This document shows positions 31,173 to 41,383 of a DNA stretch of 64,000 bases, one piece after another (the stretch's first letter is position 1; each line of letters starts with the position of its first letter). The stretch spans positions 2,830,039 to 2,894,038 of the forward strand of contig OY970337.1 in NCBI GenBank assembly GCA_963717475.1. Direction: 5' to 3'. The DNA is from AC-32 sp963717475. Its GTDB lineage: Bacteria > Actinomycetota > Thermoleophilia > Gaiellales > Gaiellaceae. Both the position numbers and the translations under genes were made by a program. Below the pieces are notes generated by a model. The model did not search any database and was not told the origin of the DNA. It saw only the letters and a list, made by a program, of their open reading frames with translations.

Positions 31173-32300
31173 CTACGGCGTGGCCGGAGCCAGGCAGTAG
31201 ACGTAGGCTGTCCCCGAGAGGTCCTTCCCCGAGGTCTGAACGATCGTCCAGCTCGTGCCACCCGTCGGGTTGCCGGCCGCATCGCTTCGGAACGAAGCGT
31301 TGACCGAGCCCTGGATGTTGTAGCCACCGCTGACCGCCTCGAGGCGGTCGGTCGGGTCAGGCGTGGAGAGGTTGAGCGGGCAGTTCACGGTGAACTGCTT
31401 GTCGCCCGTCGACTGGCCACCGGCGACCGTGACGAGGCCGGAGAATCCGGCATCGCCCTTCGGGCCCTGAGGGCCGGCGGGACCGGCAGGGCCAGCGGGA
31501 CCGGCAGGTCCGGCAGGGCCAACGGCCCCGGCGTCACCCTTCGGACCAGCGGGACCGGCAGGACCGGCATCGCCCTTCGCACCGGCAGGACCGGCGGGAC
31601 CCTGGATGCCCTGGGCACCAGCATCGCCCTTCGCACCCTGCGGGCCAGCGGGACCGACCGGGCCAGTGGCACCGGCAGGACCAGCGACACCCTGAGCGCC
31701 GGTGTCACCCTTCGCGCCGGTGTCACCCTTCGCGCCGGTGGCACCCGTGTCACCCTTCGCGCCGGTGGCACCCGTGTCGCCCTTCGCACCCTGCGGGCCC
31801 ATCGGACCCATCGGGCCGATGTCACCCTGCGGGCCAGCCGGACCGATGAGGCCCTGGAGCCCCATGAACCCGCGCTCGCCCTGCTCGCCCTGGATGCCCT
31901 GGGCGCCGGTCGCACCGGTATCGCCCTTCGCACCCTGAGCCCCGGTCTCACCCTTTGCTCCTGCGGCACCAGCGGGGCCTTGCGGCCCGGCAGGTCCGGC
32001 GAAGCCCCGTGCGCCGCGCAGACCGGCACGCTTGACCTTGAGGCGGACGTGGATGTAGCGGTACTGCTCGCCCTTGTAGCAATGCTGGCCGAGCTCGATG
32101 AACCGGGCGATCCCGCCGGTGTGAACGCCGTTGATCGTGACGTTCGACCGCCGGAAGCAGACCGGCCCGATCGTGCCGCTGATCCCGACGCGCTTGACGC
32201 CAGGGTTTCGCGGCTTGGAGCTAGTGCTACCCGAGGCGGTGCCGGCGACCAGCAGGACGACCACCCCCAGGAGCAGCGGCAACTTTGTTCTTCGGGACAT
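31173..32300 (-). CDS. Secreted collagen-like protein
   Basis: Intact 375-residue protein. Signal peptide at 1-24 (RRTKLPLLLGVVVLLVAG), an N-terminal domain with two Cys (residues 25-92), about 65 uninterrupted Gly-X-Y triplets (93-287), then a C-terminal domain of about 88 residues with two Cys. The GAKGDT and GPA triplets are those expected to form a stable triple helix. No sortase signal or membrane anchor is seen, so it may be released or attached through its end domains. It lies downstream of the Tad operon on the same strand, behind a hairpin. Surface adhesion or a structural role is inferred. Confidence 0.88.
   Translation of the reverse strand: MSRRTKLPLLLGVVVLLVAGTASGSTSSKPRNPGVKRVGISGTIGPVCFRRSNVTINGVHTGGIARFIELGQHCYKGEQYRYIHVRLKVKRAGLRGARGFAGPAGPQGPAGAAGAKGETGAQGAKGDTGATGAQGIQGEQGERGFMGLQGLIGPAGPQGDIGPMGPMGPQGAKGDTGATGAKGDTGATGAKGDTGAKGDTGAQGVAGPAGATGPVGPAGPQGAKGDAGAQGIQGPAGPAGAKGDAGPAGPAGPKGDAGAVGPAGPAGPAGPAGPAGPQGPKGDAGFSGLVTVAGGQSTGDKQFTVNCPLNLSTPDPTDRLEAVSGGYNIQGSVNASFRSDAAGNPTGGTSWTIVQTSGKDLSGTAYVYCLAPATP
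31440..32024 (-). repeat. Gly-X-Y collagen repeat coding region
   Basis: About 65 consecutive triplets with Gly first, rich in Pro-Ala, Ala-Lys and Asp-Thr pairs. Includes a nine-base tandem coding for GAKGDTGAT near 31700-31780. This is protein-coding repetition, not a CRISPR array. Confidence 0.9.
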
Positions 32301-32388
32301 TCGTGTCCCTCCCTTCTTGTCGGTGGGACGCGGGAATCGCGCGCCCCGTAGGTGGCAGAGCACGCTCCGCCTCTCGACACTGATCGTT

Positions 32389-32420
32389 TCTCGCAGCGTG
32401 GCGCGGGCCGCGCTGCGAGA
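32389..32420 (-). terminator. 10-bp inverted repeat directly after the DUF192 gene
   Basis: TCTCGCAGCG and CGCTGCGAGA form perfect ten-base arms around a twelve-base loop, ending one base from the DUF192 stop codon. It lacks a T run, but its place suggests it ends the DUF192 transcript and separates it from the collagen-like gene. Confidence 0.55.
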
Positions 32421-32835
32421 TCAGGCCCGCAGGGCTAGGTCGAGCAAGCCGTTCGTCTCGATCTCCCGAAACGTGAGGGCTTCCCCGACTCGAAGCGCCC
32501 TCGCCTCGGCCTCGCCGGCGGGCAGCTCGAGTGCGTGGCGGGCGCCCCGCCGTCCAGCAAGCCGCCACGGCGGAACGCGTGGCGGAGATCCCGACGACCC
32601 GCAGCGCGTGGTCGAGGAAGACGACGTCGATGGCGAACCGCATGAACGCGGTGTGCACCGAGGAGCTGGGACTGAGGAGGAGTCCCTCGCCGCGCAGAAG
32701 CTCCCGACGGCCCTGCAGGCCCAGCAGCCGCGACGCGAACCCGTCGGCGACCGCGCAGCGCTCGCAGACGACACGACCGTCCTCGCCAAGCAGCGACTGC
32801 ACGTTTCCAGCCATCCCTTCTGGACGATCACGCAT
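32421..32835 (-). CDS. DUF192-family protein
   Basis: About 138 residues. The family core is visible: FASRLLGLQGRRELLRGEGL, the SSSVHTAFMRFAIDVVFLD block, then WRLAGRRGARHALELPAGEAE after a frameshift near 32580 (ACGC, Thr ACG/ACC). DUF192 proteins often travel with Tad loci, and this one sits downstream of tadC. A CERC motif near the N-terminus is an extra feature. Start ATG 32835 or 32814. Function unknown. Confidence 0.78.
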
Positions 32836-32949
32836 CGCCGGCCGGGCGCCGCCCCCGGAAGGTCCAGCGCGTTCCACGCTCCGGTCTAGCCCCACGAGAT
32901 CGTTCCGGATATGCTCGATCTCGCCCGGCAACCTTCCGAAGGGGCGGAC

Positions 32950-33249
32950 GTGGACGGTTACGAGATCTTGCTGGGGTTCTGTCTCGGCGGCGCGGCGCTC
33001 GCGCTGTGGCTGCTGATTCGCTTCCCAGGAGTCGGCCCGCGGCGGCCGGTGACCATGATCGCCGCCTTGCTGGGCGTCGGCCTCTTGCTCAAGGTGTCGA
33101 CCCCGATCTTCGCGGCGCTCGTCGACGTCGGCGGGCTGGCGGTGCCGCTCGCGCTTCTCGGGATCGTCCTTCCGTGCCTCACGCTCGCGTTCTGGGTCTC
33201 CGGCTGCCTCCTGCGAGCACTGGCCGACCTCTCCCGGCTCCTGCGCTAG
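32950..33249 (+). CDS. Small membrane protein of unknown function
   Basis: 99 residues from GTG 32950, with three hydrophobic segments (ILLGFCLGGAALALWLL, MIAALLGVGLLL, LALLGIVLPCLTLAFWV). I prefer GTG 32950, which has GAAGGGGCG just upstream, over ATG 32911, which lies inside a TATGCT -10-like box. It does not look like the TadV/CpaA prepilin peptidase: no paired Asp motif is seen. Confidence 0.6.
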   Translation: MDGYEILLGFCLGGAALALWLLIRFPGVGPRRPVTMIAALLGVGLLLKVSTPIFAALVDVGGLAVPLALLGIVLPCLTLAFWVSGCLLRALADLSRLLR

Positions 33250-33263
33250 ATCCGGCGTCGGCC

Positions 33264-34190
33264 CTACGCCAGGGAGCCGAGCGTCTGCGCGAGCCCGATC
33301 ATCGGCCCGCCGAGCACGATGATGAAGAGCGCCGGGAGAATGAGGAAGACGAGCGGGAAGAGGATCTTCGTCGGCGCCTTTTGTGCCCGTTCCTCCGCCA
33401 TCTGTCGCCGGCGCTTTCGCATGTCGACCGCGAGGTCGCGCAGGATCTTGCCGATCGAGACGCCGAGATTCTGCCCCTGGATCATCGCTTGCACGAACGC
33501 TCGAACGGAAGCGCTCTCGACACGCTCGAGCATGTTCTGCAGAGCGTTCTCGATGGTCAGGCCCATGTTCTGCTCCTGGAGCGTGATCCGGAGCTCGTGG
33601 CCCAAAGGCCCTTCGACCCGGCGCGCGACGAGCTGCAGCGCGGCCGCGAAGCCGACGCCGGCCTCCACCGTCGTCACGAGCAGGTCGACGAGCTCCGGCA
33701 TCTCGAGGTCGATGTCGTGGAGGCGCTTCGTCCCCCGCCGCTTGATGAAGAACGAGGGCAGGATCCATCCTTGCGCCGCGACGAAACACAGGATCAGGAG
33801 GCCTCGGGGCGAGACCCCGCCCGAGCCGAGCGACAGCAGCAGCCAGAGAGCAGGGATTCCGCCTGCAGCGAGCAATCGGTATCCGACGAACGTCTCGGCC
33901 TGCATCTGGTACAGGCCCGCGCTACGCAGCAGCTTTCGCGTCTCCTGCTCACGCATGCTGGCGAAGCGGCGCACTGCGATCGTTCCGAGCAACGTGGCGA
34001 GCGAGTCGAGCACCGCGCGTGGCCCGCGCCGTTCGCGTGCCTCCGGCGCGACGACGGGTCCCGCGAACCCGTAGCTCGCGATCTGCGCGAGGGTGTTGCG
34101 GCGGCGCAGCCCGCCGATGGTGACGGCGCGCACGGCCAAGCCCGCGGAGACTGCGACGAGTGCGATTCCGAAGAGCAGAAGAATGATCAT
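33264..34190 (-). CDS. tadC: Tad pilus inner-membrane protein TadC
   Basis: Intact 308-residue type II secretion F-domain protein. The cytoplasmic domain shows LDIEMPELVDLLVTTVEAG-like sequence (IDLEMPELVDLLVTTVEAGVG) and ends LVFLILPALFIIVLGGPMIG, the usual TadC pattern with four membrane helices. It should pair with the TadB part of the upstream fusion to form the assembly platform. Seven bases separate it from that gene. Confidence 0.9.
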   Translation of the reverse strand: MIILLLFGIALVAVSAGLAVRAVTIGGLRRRNTLAQIASYGFAGPVVAPEARERRGPRAVLDSLATLLGTIAVRRFASMREQETRKLLRSAGLYQMQAETFVGYRLLAAGGIPALWLLLSLGSGGVSPRGLLILCFVAAQGWILPSFFIKRRGTKRLHDIDLEMPELVDLLVTTVEAGVGFAAALQLVARRVEGPLGHELRITLQEQNMGLTIENALQNMLERVESASVRAFVQAMIQGQNLGVSIGKILRDLAVDMRKRRRQMAEERAQKAPTKILFPLVFLILPALFIIVLGGPMIGLAQTLGSLA

Positions 34191-34197
34191 GTGGCTC

Positions 34198-36058
34198 CTA
34201 GACCTTGATGTCGACGATCTTCTGGATGATGAGGGACCCCGTGACCACGAGCAGCGCGGCGACCACGAGGCCGATCTGGCCGACGCCGCTCTGGACCATC
34301 GGGAGGATTGCTGTCGGCTGAATCGCCGCGAGAGCGAGCCCGGCCGCAATCGGCAGCGCCGAGAGGATCCACCGCGCGAGCCGCCCCTGCGCGGTGAGCG
34401 TCTGCACCAGCCGGCGCAGGTCGGCGCGCTCGCGAAGCGTCTCGACCACGGTGTCGAGGACCTCGGCCGCGTTGCCACCGGCCGTCCGCTGCAGCTCGGC
34501 CAGGAGCGCGACCTGCTCGAGGTCGCGGCTCGCCATGCGGGCGGCAACGCGGCGGATCGCCTCTTCGATCGGAACACCCAGCTGCTCGTCCGTCAGGACT
34601 CGCTGAAGCTCGCTCTTCGACGGCTCATGAGCGTTCTCGACGACGACCGTCAGCGCGCCGATGAAGCTTTGTCCCACACGAAGTGCCGACGCGAGCACCT
34701 GGAGATTCGGCGGGAGCTGGTCGGCGAACTCGCCGCGAACCTGCCTGAGCTTGCGCTCGATCAGCCCCTTCGTCCCGAGCGGCGTCAGCAGCGCGAGGAT
34801 CATGAAGATCGGCGCGATCAGCCCCAGCAGAAACATCGCGAGCACGGTGGCGCCGAGCGTGAGGAGCACGACCCTGGTGGCCGACATCTCGATTCGTGCG
34901 ATCTCCAGCTGGCGCTCGATGCGCGCGAGGCCGCCCTGGCCCTCGACGCGCGCGCGACGCATGGCGACCCGATGCCACGAGTCTTCGTCGCTCGCTGCAG
35001 CCTCGGGCGTGTCTCCGGCGAACTGCTGCACGCGATCGACGACCTTGCTCTCGCGCGACCTGAGGACAACGAGCAGCGCAAACGCCGCGAGGCCCGCGAC
35101 GAAGAGCGCCAGCAGCGCAACGGCGAAGCCCGACAGCAGGAAGCGCGAGAGCAGTGAGCGATGGAAGGGCGCGAGACCCGATGGCGTGGGAGCCGTGTAG
35201 CTGGTTGTCGCCACGCCGACGCCATGAATCTCCACCTTCACGTCGACGTCCGACTTCGGCGGTGCCGTCGAGCGGTACCGGACGACATATTCGCCGGCCA
35301 GACGTTGGCCGAGCGCGTCGTAGATCGATGCCAGCTCGTCGGCCGACGACGCCTCCGCGAAGCTGCCACCGCTCTCCGCTGCCAGTTTCTGGAGCACGGA
35401 CGGGGCGAACGCCTTCGAACGCAGTCCCACCGTGAAGACGCGGACGTGCTGTGCGCGCGCCTTGGCGATCACGCTGTCGAGCTCGCTCCGGCTCCCGAGG
35501 TCGGCGCCGTCTGACAGCAGCACGATCGAACCGGTCGACAGTCGCGCGCGGTCGAGAAGCGCGAGCGATCGCTCCAGCGCGTCGTAGATGCGCGTCCCGA
35601 ATGCCACATCCGGAGCGCCCGAGAACAGGCGAGTCAGCTGGCCGTCGTCCGGCCCGGGGCGTCGGAGCACGCGAACTCGTCCGTCGAACGCCACCACGCC
35701 GATCTGCTGACCGGCCGCTCGATGGGCGACGAAGGATCGGCCCGCGGCCAGAGCGGCGATCAGCGGCGCGCCTTTCATGCTCAGGCTCGTGTCGATCGCC
35801 AGGACGGTGCCGTAGCTGATCCCGGCCGTGCCCAGAGCGGCGACGTCCACGTTCTCAACTCGACGGCCGTTCTCGGTGACGCGGAATGCGCCGCGCGAGG
35901 CGGTGACCCCGTCGGGCAGATCGATCACGAACCCGCGTTCGGGGAACGGCAGCCGGCCGATCGGCGTGGTCTGCAGCCTGGTCGGGACCTGCCGCCGCGG
36001 CAGTGGCGGCCACGGTTGCGACCAGCGTGATCAGAATCGTGACGAGGAGAGTCTTCAC
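34198..36058 (-). CDS. tadB: vWA domain fused to TadB (type II secretion F) domain
   Basis: About 620 residues. A signal peptide (KTLLVTILITLVATVAATAA) is followed by a von Willebrand A domain with the MIDAS motif DTSLS (about residue 90) and LLSDGADLGSR, a transmembrane helix (LLSGFAVALLALFVAGLAAFALL), and then a TadB-like F domain (GKFADQLPPNLQVLASALRVG-type, here GEFADQLPPNLQVLASALR) with C-terminal helices. GTG 36058 overlaps the cpaF TGA. One frameshift near 35989 (GCAG, Ala GCA/GCG). The vWA part would face outside while the F domain is cytoplasmic, so the protein could link adhesion or pilin contact to assembly. Confidence 0.88.
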
Positions 36059-37442
36059 TGCCCGTCTCCAGGCCCGCGCGGGCCGTTGTGGTAGGGGCTC
36101 GCGCCGTAGGCGGCGTCGAGCGATGTTCCGAAGGCGTCGCTCGGAATCTCGATGCCGCGCCGCGTGAACTTCGCCAGGAACGTCGGCCGCAGCCCGGTCG
36201 GGAGAAGCCGACCGACGACCGTGCGGTCCGCCTCCACCCGCTCGACGTGGTACTCGAACAGCTTCTGAAGCGTGATCGCGTCCCCCTCCATCCTCTGCAC
36301 TTCCGTGATCTCGGTCACGTGGCGCGTGCCGTCGTCCAGCCGGTCGAGCTGGATGATCAGGTCGAGCGCAGAGGAGATCTGCTGGCGGATCGCCTTCACC
36401 GGCAGCTCGAAGCCGGCCATCAGCACCATCGTCTCGAGGCGGCTGAGCGAATCGCGCGGCGAGTTCGCGTGGATCGTCGAGAGCGAGCCTTCGTGGCCGG
36501 TGTTCATCGCCTGGAGCATGTCGAGCGTCTCCGCGCCGCGAACCTCGCCGACGATGATCCGGTCGGGTCGCATGCGCAGTGAGTTGCGGACGAGCTCGCG
36601 GATCGTCACCTCGCCTTCGCCCTCGATGTTCTTCGGGCGCGACTCGAGGCGAAGCACGTGGTGCTGCGACAGCTGTAGCTCGGCCGCCTCCTCGATGGTG
36701 ACGATGCGGTCGCTGTCCGGGACGGCGGCGGACAGCGCGTTCAGGAGCGTCGTCTTGCCGGAGCCCGTTCCTCCCGAGATCAGGACGTTCAGGTCGGCCC
36801 TGATGCAGCGGTCCAGGAAATCGGCCGCCTCGGCGCGTGAGCGTTCCGATCTGGATCAGCTCGTCGAGCGTGAAACGGCCCTGGTCGAACTTCCGGATCG
36901 TCAGGAGCGCTCCCGAGAGCGACAGCGGCGCGATGATCGCATTGATCCGTGAACCGTCAGGCAGGCGCGCGTCGACCATCGGCGACGACTCGTCGATGCG
37001 GCGGCCCACCTGCCCGACCATCTTGGTGATGATCCGCCTCAGGTGCGATTCGTCGCTGAAGCGGAGCGACGTCCGTGACAGGAGACCGCGCCGCTCGATC
37101 CAGATCTCGTGCGCTCCGTTGACCATGATCTCCGAGATGGTCGAATCCGGCAGGAGGCGCTCGAGCGGCCCGTAGCCGAAGACGTCGTCCGCGATCTCGG
37201 AAGCCAGCCGTTCGCGGTCGTCCCGCGAGAGGCCCTGCTTCCTGCTGGAGCTGCGTCCTGATCTCGGCCTCAACCCGGGCACGGACTGCGTCGGTGTCCG
37301 AGACATCGAAGAGACCGGGGCCGAGCTCGCTCACCAGCCCGAGATGGATGCGGTTCTTCAGGTCGGCGAATGGGTCCGTCCCGCCGCCGTCGACGCCGCT
37401 CAGGGTGGTGCCCGACTGCGTAAGGCGCTCGTGGAGCTCCAT
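36055..37442 (-). CDS. cpaF: Tad pilus assembly ATPase CpaF/TadA
   Basis: Secretion ATPase, about 462 residues. Features: GYGPLERLLPDSTISEIMVNG, RIDESSPMVDARLPDGSRINA, Walker A GGTGSGKTT, an Asp box and Walker B-type RPDRIIVGEVRG, and AMNTGHEGSLSTIHANSPRD. It powers pilin polymerisation. Frameshifts near 37245 (Gly GGG/GGC) and 36840 (Thr ACG/ACC). Its ATG overlaps the cpaE stop by one base. Confidence 0.93.
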
Positions 37443-38651
37443 TACCGCCCTTCCTTTCTGCGCAGTGTCCGCCGACGCTTTGCCACGGCAGGCTCCGGCT
37501 CCGTCCCGTTGGCTGCGTCCTTCCCGTTCGCATAGCTCGCGGCCAGGGCGACGAACGACCGCGCCGCGCCCGAGCGCGGATCGGCCGTGACGATCGTCTG
37601 GCCGTCGGTGATCGCCCGCGGGATAGACCGATCGCTCGGCACGAGCACGTCGGGGCGGCGGCCGAGGAGCCGTGCGACGTCAGCGTGACTGATGCCGACG
37701 TTCGAGTCGGCGCGGTTCAACACGAGCCTGACGCCTGCCATCTCGTATCCCATCTGCGCCAAGGTGTCGAGCCCGATCTTCGTGTCCTTCAGCGACAGTG
37801 CGTCCAGCATGCCGACGAGGCAGATGTCCGACGAGAGGTCGACGGCAGCGATCACCTCGGGCGTGAACGCAGGAGGCGTGTCGACGATCACGACGTCGTG
37901 ACGTGACCGCAGGGCCTCGAAGACCGCCCGCAAGAACGGGATCGTGATCGCCGCCGCCTGGTCCGGCCGTACCGGTGCGAGCAGCGCATGCGCGCCCGAT
38001 GAATGGCTGGCCAGGAAGCCCGCAACCTTCTCGGCGTCAAGCGAGCTCCCGGCGACCGCGAGGTCGTAAATCGTCCGGTCCGGGCGCAATCCAAGGGCGA
38101 GCCCCACGTCTCCGAACTGGAGGTCGAGGTCGACGATCACGGGTGAGTGCCCCGACTCCGCGAGCGCGACCGCGAGGTTGCAGGCGGTGAGTGTCTTCCC
38201 GGTGCCGCCTTTCGGCCCGAGCACGGTGATCATCACGCTGTCCTGGGCCTGGAGTCGTGGCACCACGCCTGCGCGCGATGGCCTTCTCCAGCGCGAACGC
38301 AAGCTCGTGCGTCGGCTGAGGCAGCGTGATCAGGTCGTCCGCCCCCGCTCCGAAGGCCTGCTCCATGAAGCCGTTGGAGCTGCCGGTGTGGAGCACGACG
38401 AGCGCCGGCCGGCTCGCGAGCTGCCGGGTCAGGTTCGTGATCCCCTCGAGCACCCGGTCGTGCTCGCGGTCGCACGCGAAGACCACCAGGTCGACGTCGG
38501 CCGCCGTAGCCGTGAGCGACGACCAGAGGTAGGCCGCATCCGGCAGTGCGGTCTTGGTGACACGGGAGCCCGGCGGGAGCGCCTGCTCGATCGGCCCCGA
38601 GTCGATGTTGTCCTCGAGCACGAGGAGGGCGTTGTGAGCGAGGGCGCTCAC
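37442..38651 (-). CDS. cpaE: Tad locus MinD-like ATPase CpaE
   Basis: About 403 residues: an N-terminal receiver-like domain (LVLEDNIDSGPIEQALPPG) and a C-terminal ParA/MinD ATPase with deviant Walker A KGGTGKT and VIVDTPPAF. CpaE positions the pilus machine at a pole or site. One frameshift near 38275 (CGTG, Arg CGT/CGG) between the domains. Overlaps cpaB by four bases at its start. Confidence 0.9.
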
Positions 38652-39445
38652 CGACGTCCTCCGAGCGCGTGCAGCACAACCACCGGCGGGACTCCGAGCA
38701 GGAGCGTCTCGGGGCTCACGATGCGGCTTCCCGAGGGCTTCGCTCCGGCCGCAGGCCGCAGCGAGAGCCAGACCTTGCCGTTGTCCGACGCGAAGGCGAT
38801 CTTCGATGCGTCCACGTCGTTGACGCGGAGGCTCACGTCGCTGGTCCTCGAGGACGAGGCGACGCCGGCGCTGCTGCCGATCCGGACGACTTCTACGTCC
38901 TGGACGATGAGCCGCAGGACCGGGCGGGACTGGCCGCCGTCGGTGGGAGTGCCGTTCGGGCTGACGCCGATGACGTTGAAGCCGGCGTAGACGTCGACGT
39001 GGTCTCCCTCCTGGACCTGGCCGCTGAGGCCGTGTGCGCCGTCCAGCGGGATCGCGATGATCCGCTGTCGGTCGCTGAGGGTGCTGGCGAGCGAGTCGGA
39101 GCTCGCGGAGAAGTCGGCCGCGGTGAGCTGCGCGCCCTTGTAGATGGGCTTCGTCGCCACTTCCCCGCTCAGGCTCGACGGGTCGCTGAATGCGCCCTCT
39201 CGCAACTGGCTTTCGCGGATCGTGGTGACCGTGAAGAGGCCCTTCGCCGCGATCACGCTGCCGGCGGTGCCCTTCTCGATCGTGTGACGGGCGACGAGCA
39301 CGGTCACCGGAGTCGAGGTTGCCTTCAGGTTCTTCCGGTAGCCGTTCACGTAGGCGACGATCACGACGCCGGCGAGGACGGCCGCGACGAGCGACACGTA
39401 CAGCGACCCCCGCCTGGAAGAGATGAGCTTCTGTGCGAATTCCAT
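38648..39445 (-). CDS. cpaB: Tad pilus assembly protein CpaB (SAF domain)
   Basis: Intact 265-residue protein with one N-terminal membrane helix (LYVSLVAAVLAGVVIVAYV), an SAF domain (LVARHTIEKGTAGSVIAAK, KPIYKGAQLTAADF) and an RcpC-type C-terminus (GHVQEGDHVDVYAGF-like). CpaB/RcpC is exported and contacts the pilus. No secretin gene is present, as expected for a single-membrane cell. Confidence 0.92.
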   Translation of the reverse strand: MEFAQKLISSRRGSLYVSLVAAVLAGVVIVAYVNGYRKNLKATSTPVTVLVARHTIEKGTAGSVIAAKGLFTVTTIRESQLREGAFSDPSSLSGEVATKPIYKGAQLTAADFSASSDSLASTLSDRQRIIAIPLDGAHGLSGQVQEGDHVDVYAGFNVIGVSPNGTPTDGGQSRPVLRLIVQDVEVVRIGSSAGVASSSRTSDVSLRVNDVDASKIAFASDNGKVWLSLRPAAGAKPSGSRIVSPETLLLGVPPVVVLHALGGRR

Positions 39446-39465
39446 GAGTTGCTACCTCCGATCGA

Positions 39466-41383
39466 CTACTTGACGAGAATTGGGACGCAGGGCGTGACGA
39501 CGATCGGGTCGCAGGTCTCGTCGCCCGTGCTGTTCGGGTCGGGCTCGATGTACTTGACGAAATGCCCCCAGATCGCGCCCTTCTTGACGTCTCCGGGCGC
39601 AGGCTCGTTGTTGGCGCACTTCGAGCCGGTCCAGCCGGTGATGTAAAAGGCCGCGAAGTTCGTGACGGGCACGTCGGTCGCGCCGCTCCCGCCCAGCGCG
39701 GAGAAGTCCGTGATCAACAGCCGCACCACCCTCGGGTCGTTCGCGGCGTCGTAGCTGGGCCAGTTGTTCGCAGGGCACGCGGAGAAGCGTCCGTCGAGGC
39801 CCTGCAGCGTCGGCCCGGCCGTCGTCCCGGTCTTGATCGGGACACAGTCCGCGGGCCCCGAGGGCGGCGCGGGGTCGGGGCAGACCCCGGCCGAGTTGAG
39901 CTGGTACGGCGTCTGGCAACCGTTGATGATCGCGCTTCTGAACTCCGCAGCCCCAGGCCCGTCGCACGCGATGGCGCTCGTCTGGCTTCCGCCGGTGAGC
40001 CGGAGCATCGTGGTCTGGGCGGTGTTCGTCAGGTCGAGGCTGCCCTCGAGGCCGACGCGGGCGGTGATCGTGTGCGTGCCGGCCGACAGCGTGTACGGCG
40101 CGCCGAGCGTCGTCGTCGCAGTCGAGAGCGCGAGGTCCTTCACGGGCCCGGACGCGTCGTCGCTGCCGCTGTAGACGCGCTGGATTTCGAATACGACTGC
40201 TTGGCGCCCGTCGTCGACTGCCACGCGAGCGAGACGTCGACCGGGCCGCCCTGCGGCGGGAGGGCGTAGACGTAACCGGTCGTCCAGTAGCCGGCCGCAC
40301 TGTCGAACGTCATCGGCTTCGTCCCGGCGCCGGTGAGCGTGGCGTCGAACGTCTTCTTCGAGGCCGCTCCGACCGTGCCCGAGCTCGTCTGCAGCACAGC
40401 CTGGACCGAGGCGGCGCAGGTCGTCGCGGGCGCGACGACGAAGACGTCCGAGAAGAACGGCGATCCCGTGCAGGACGTCGTCGCCCACACGCGCGGCTTG
40501 GGAGCGTCGACCGTTCCGCCGGAGCCGACTCCCTGGACGACCGCCAGCCCGATCCCGGAGCTGTCGTAGTCGTAGCAGACGAACCCGGAGCCTCCGGTTC
40601 CCGCCGCTGCGTTGCACGTGCCTGCCTGCCCGCCGATGCCGATCCTCGCGCCGATCTTCTTGTCGCCCGGGACCGCAAGGGACGCGGAGCCGGTCCAGTA
40701 GTTGAGGCCGCCCGCGCTCGAGCCCTTCGTGAGCGAGAGCGCCGGCGCGATCGCCGAGCCGGTCGCTTCGTCGATGAACGTCACCGTCACGTGCCGCGGA
40801 TCGACGTCCGGGACGGCCAGCGGGAGCGACCCCTGAACGATCGTCTCCTTCTTGAGCTCTACGCGAGCGCGCGCATTGATCGCGTCGATCGTTTTCTTCG
40901 CGCTCGGAACGAAGGCGCTGATGAGACCTCCGAGGATGAACGGGACGTCGGCTTCCGACTGCTTGACGTCGAGCATCAGGTGCGGCGTCTCGCACGGCCC
41001 GTTCGTCTCGGTGTCGTCGGCCCCCGGGCCGCCGACGGGGAAGGTCTTGCTGTTGAAGAGCGTCGCGATGCGAGCGCTGGCGCCTCCGCCCGGCACGTTG
41101 TAGGTGCTTCCGGCGCCGCCCCCGTACTTCGTCGCCGCGTTCCTGATCGTGTCGTTTGCGGCGCCGGCGATCGACGGGTCGGACGAGAAGCAGTCGCCGA
41201 AGTAGGCGCCGCCCGCGAGGGCCGCCGCGTCCACCTCCATCTGGAGGTGTCGCTTGTGGACGTACCAGTTGCCGACGTCGATCACGAGCAGGAAGAGAAA
41301 GATCAGGGCCGGTGTGAGCACTGCGAAGAGGACGGCGATTGCGCCGCGCTCGTTCTGCGCAAGTCGGCGCGAACCGTGGTCAT
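39466..41383 (-). CDS. tadG: TadG-like pseudopilin/adhesin
   Basis: About 639 residues. N-terminal class III pilin-like segment (NERGAIAVLFAVLTPALIFLF) followed by a long extracellular part rich in Ser, Thr, Gly and Cys, with no named domain I recognise. TadG-type proteins are thought to be minor pilins or tip adhesins. ATG 41383 overlaps the tadE stop; the true frame follows after a missing base at about 41355 (AGn codon). A second frame change lies near 40190 (Ala GCn without its third base). Confidence 0.82.

Noticed and set aside
31440..32024. CRISPR-like or non-coding tandem repeat
   Set aside because: The repetition is Gly-X-Y codons in one long intact frame with a signal peptide; there are no regular direct repeats with unique spacers.
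32950..33249. Prepilin peptidase of the Tad system
   Set aside because: Only three helices and no paired Asp or GxGD motif.
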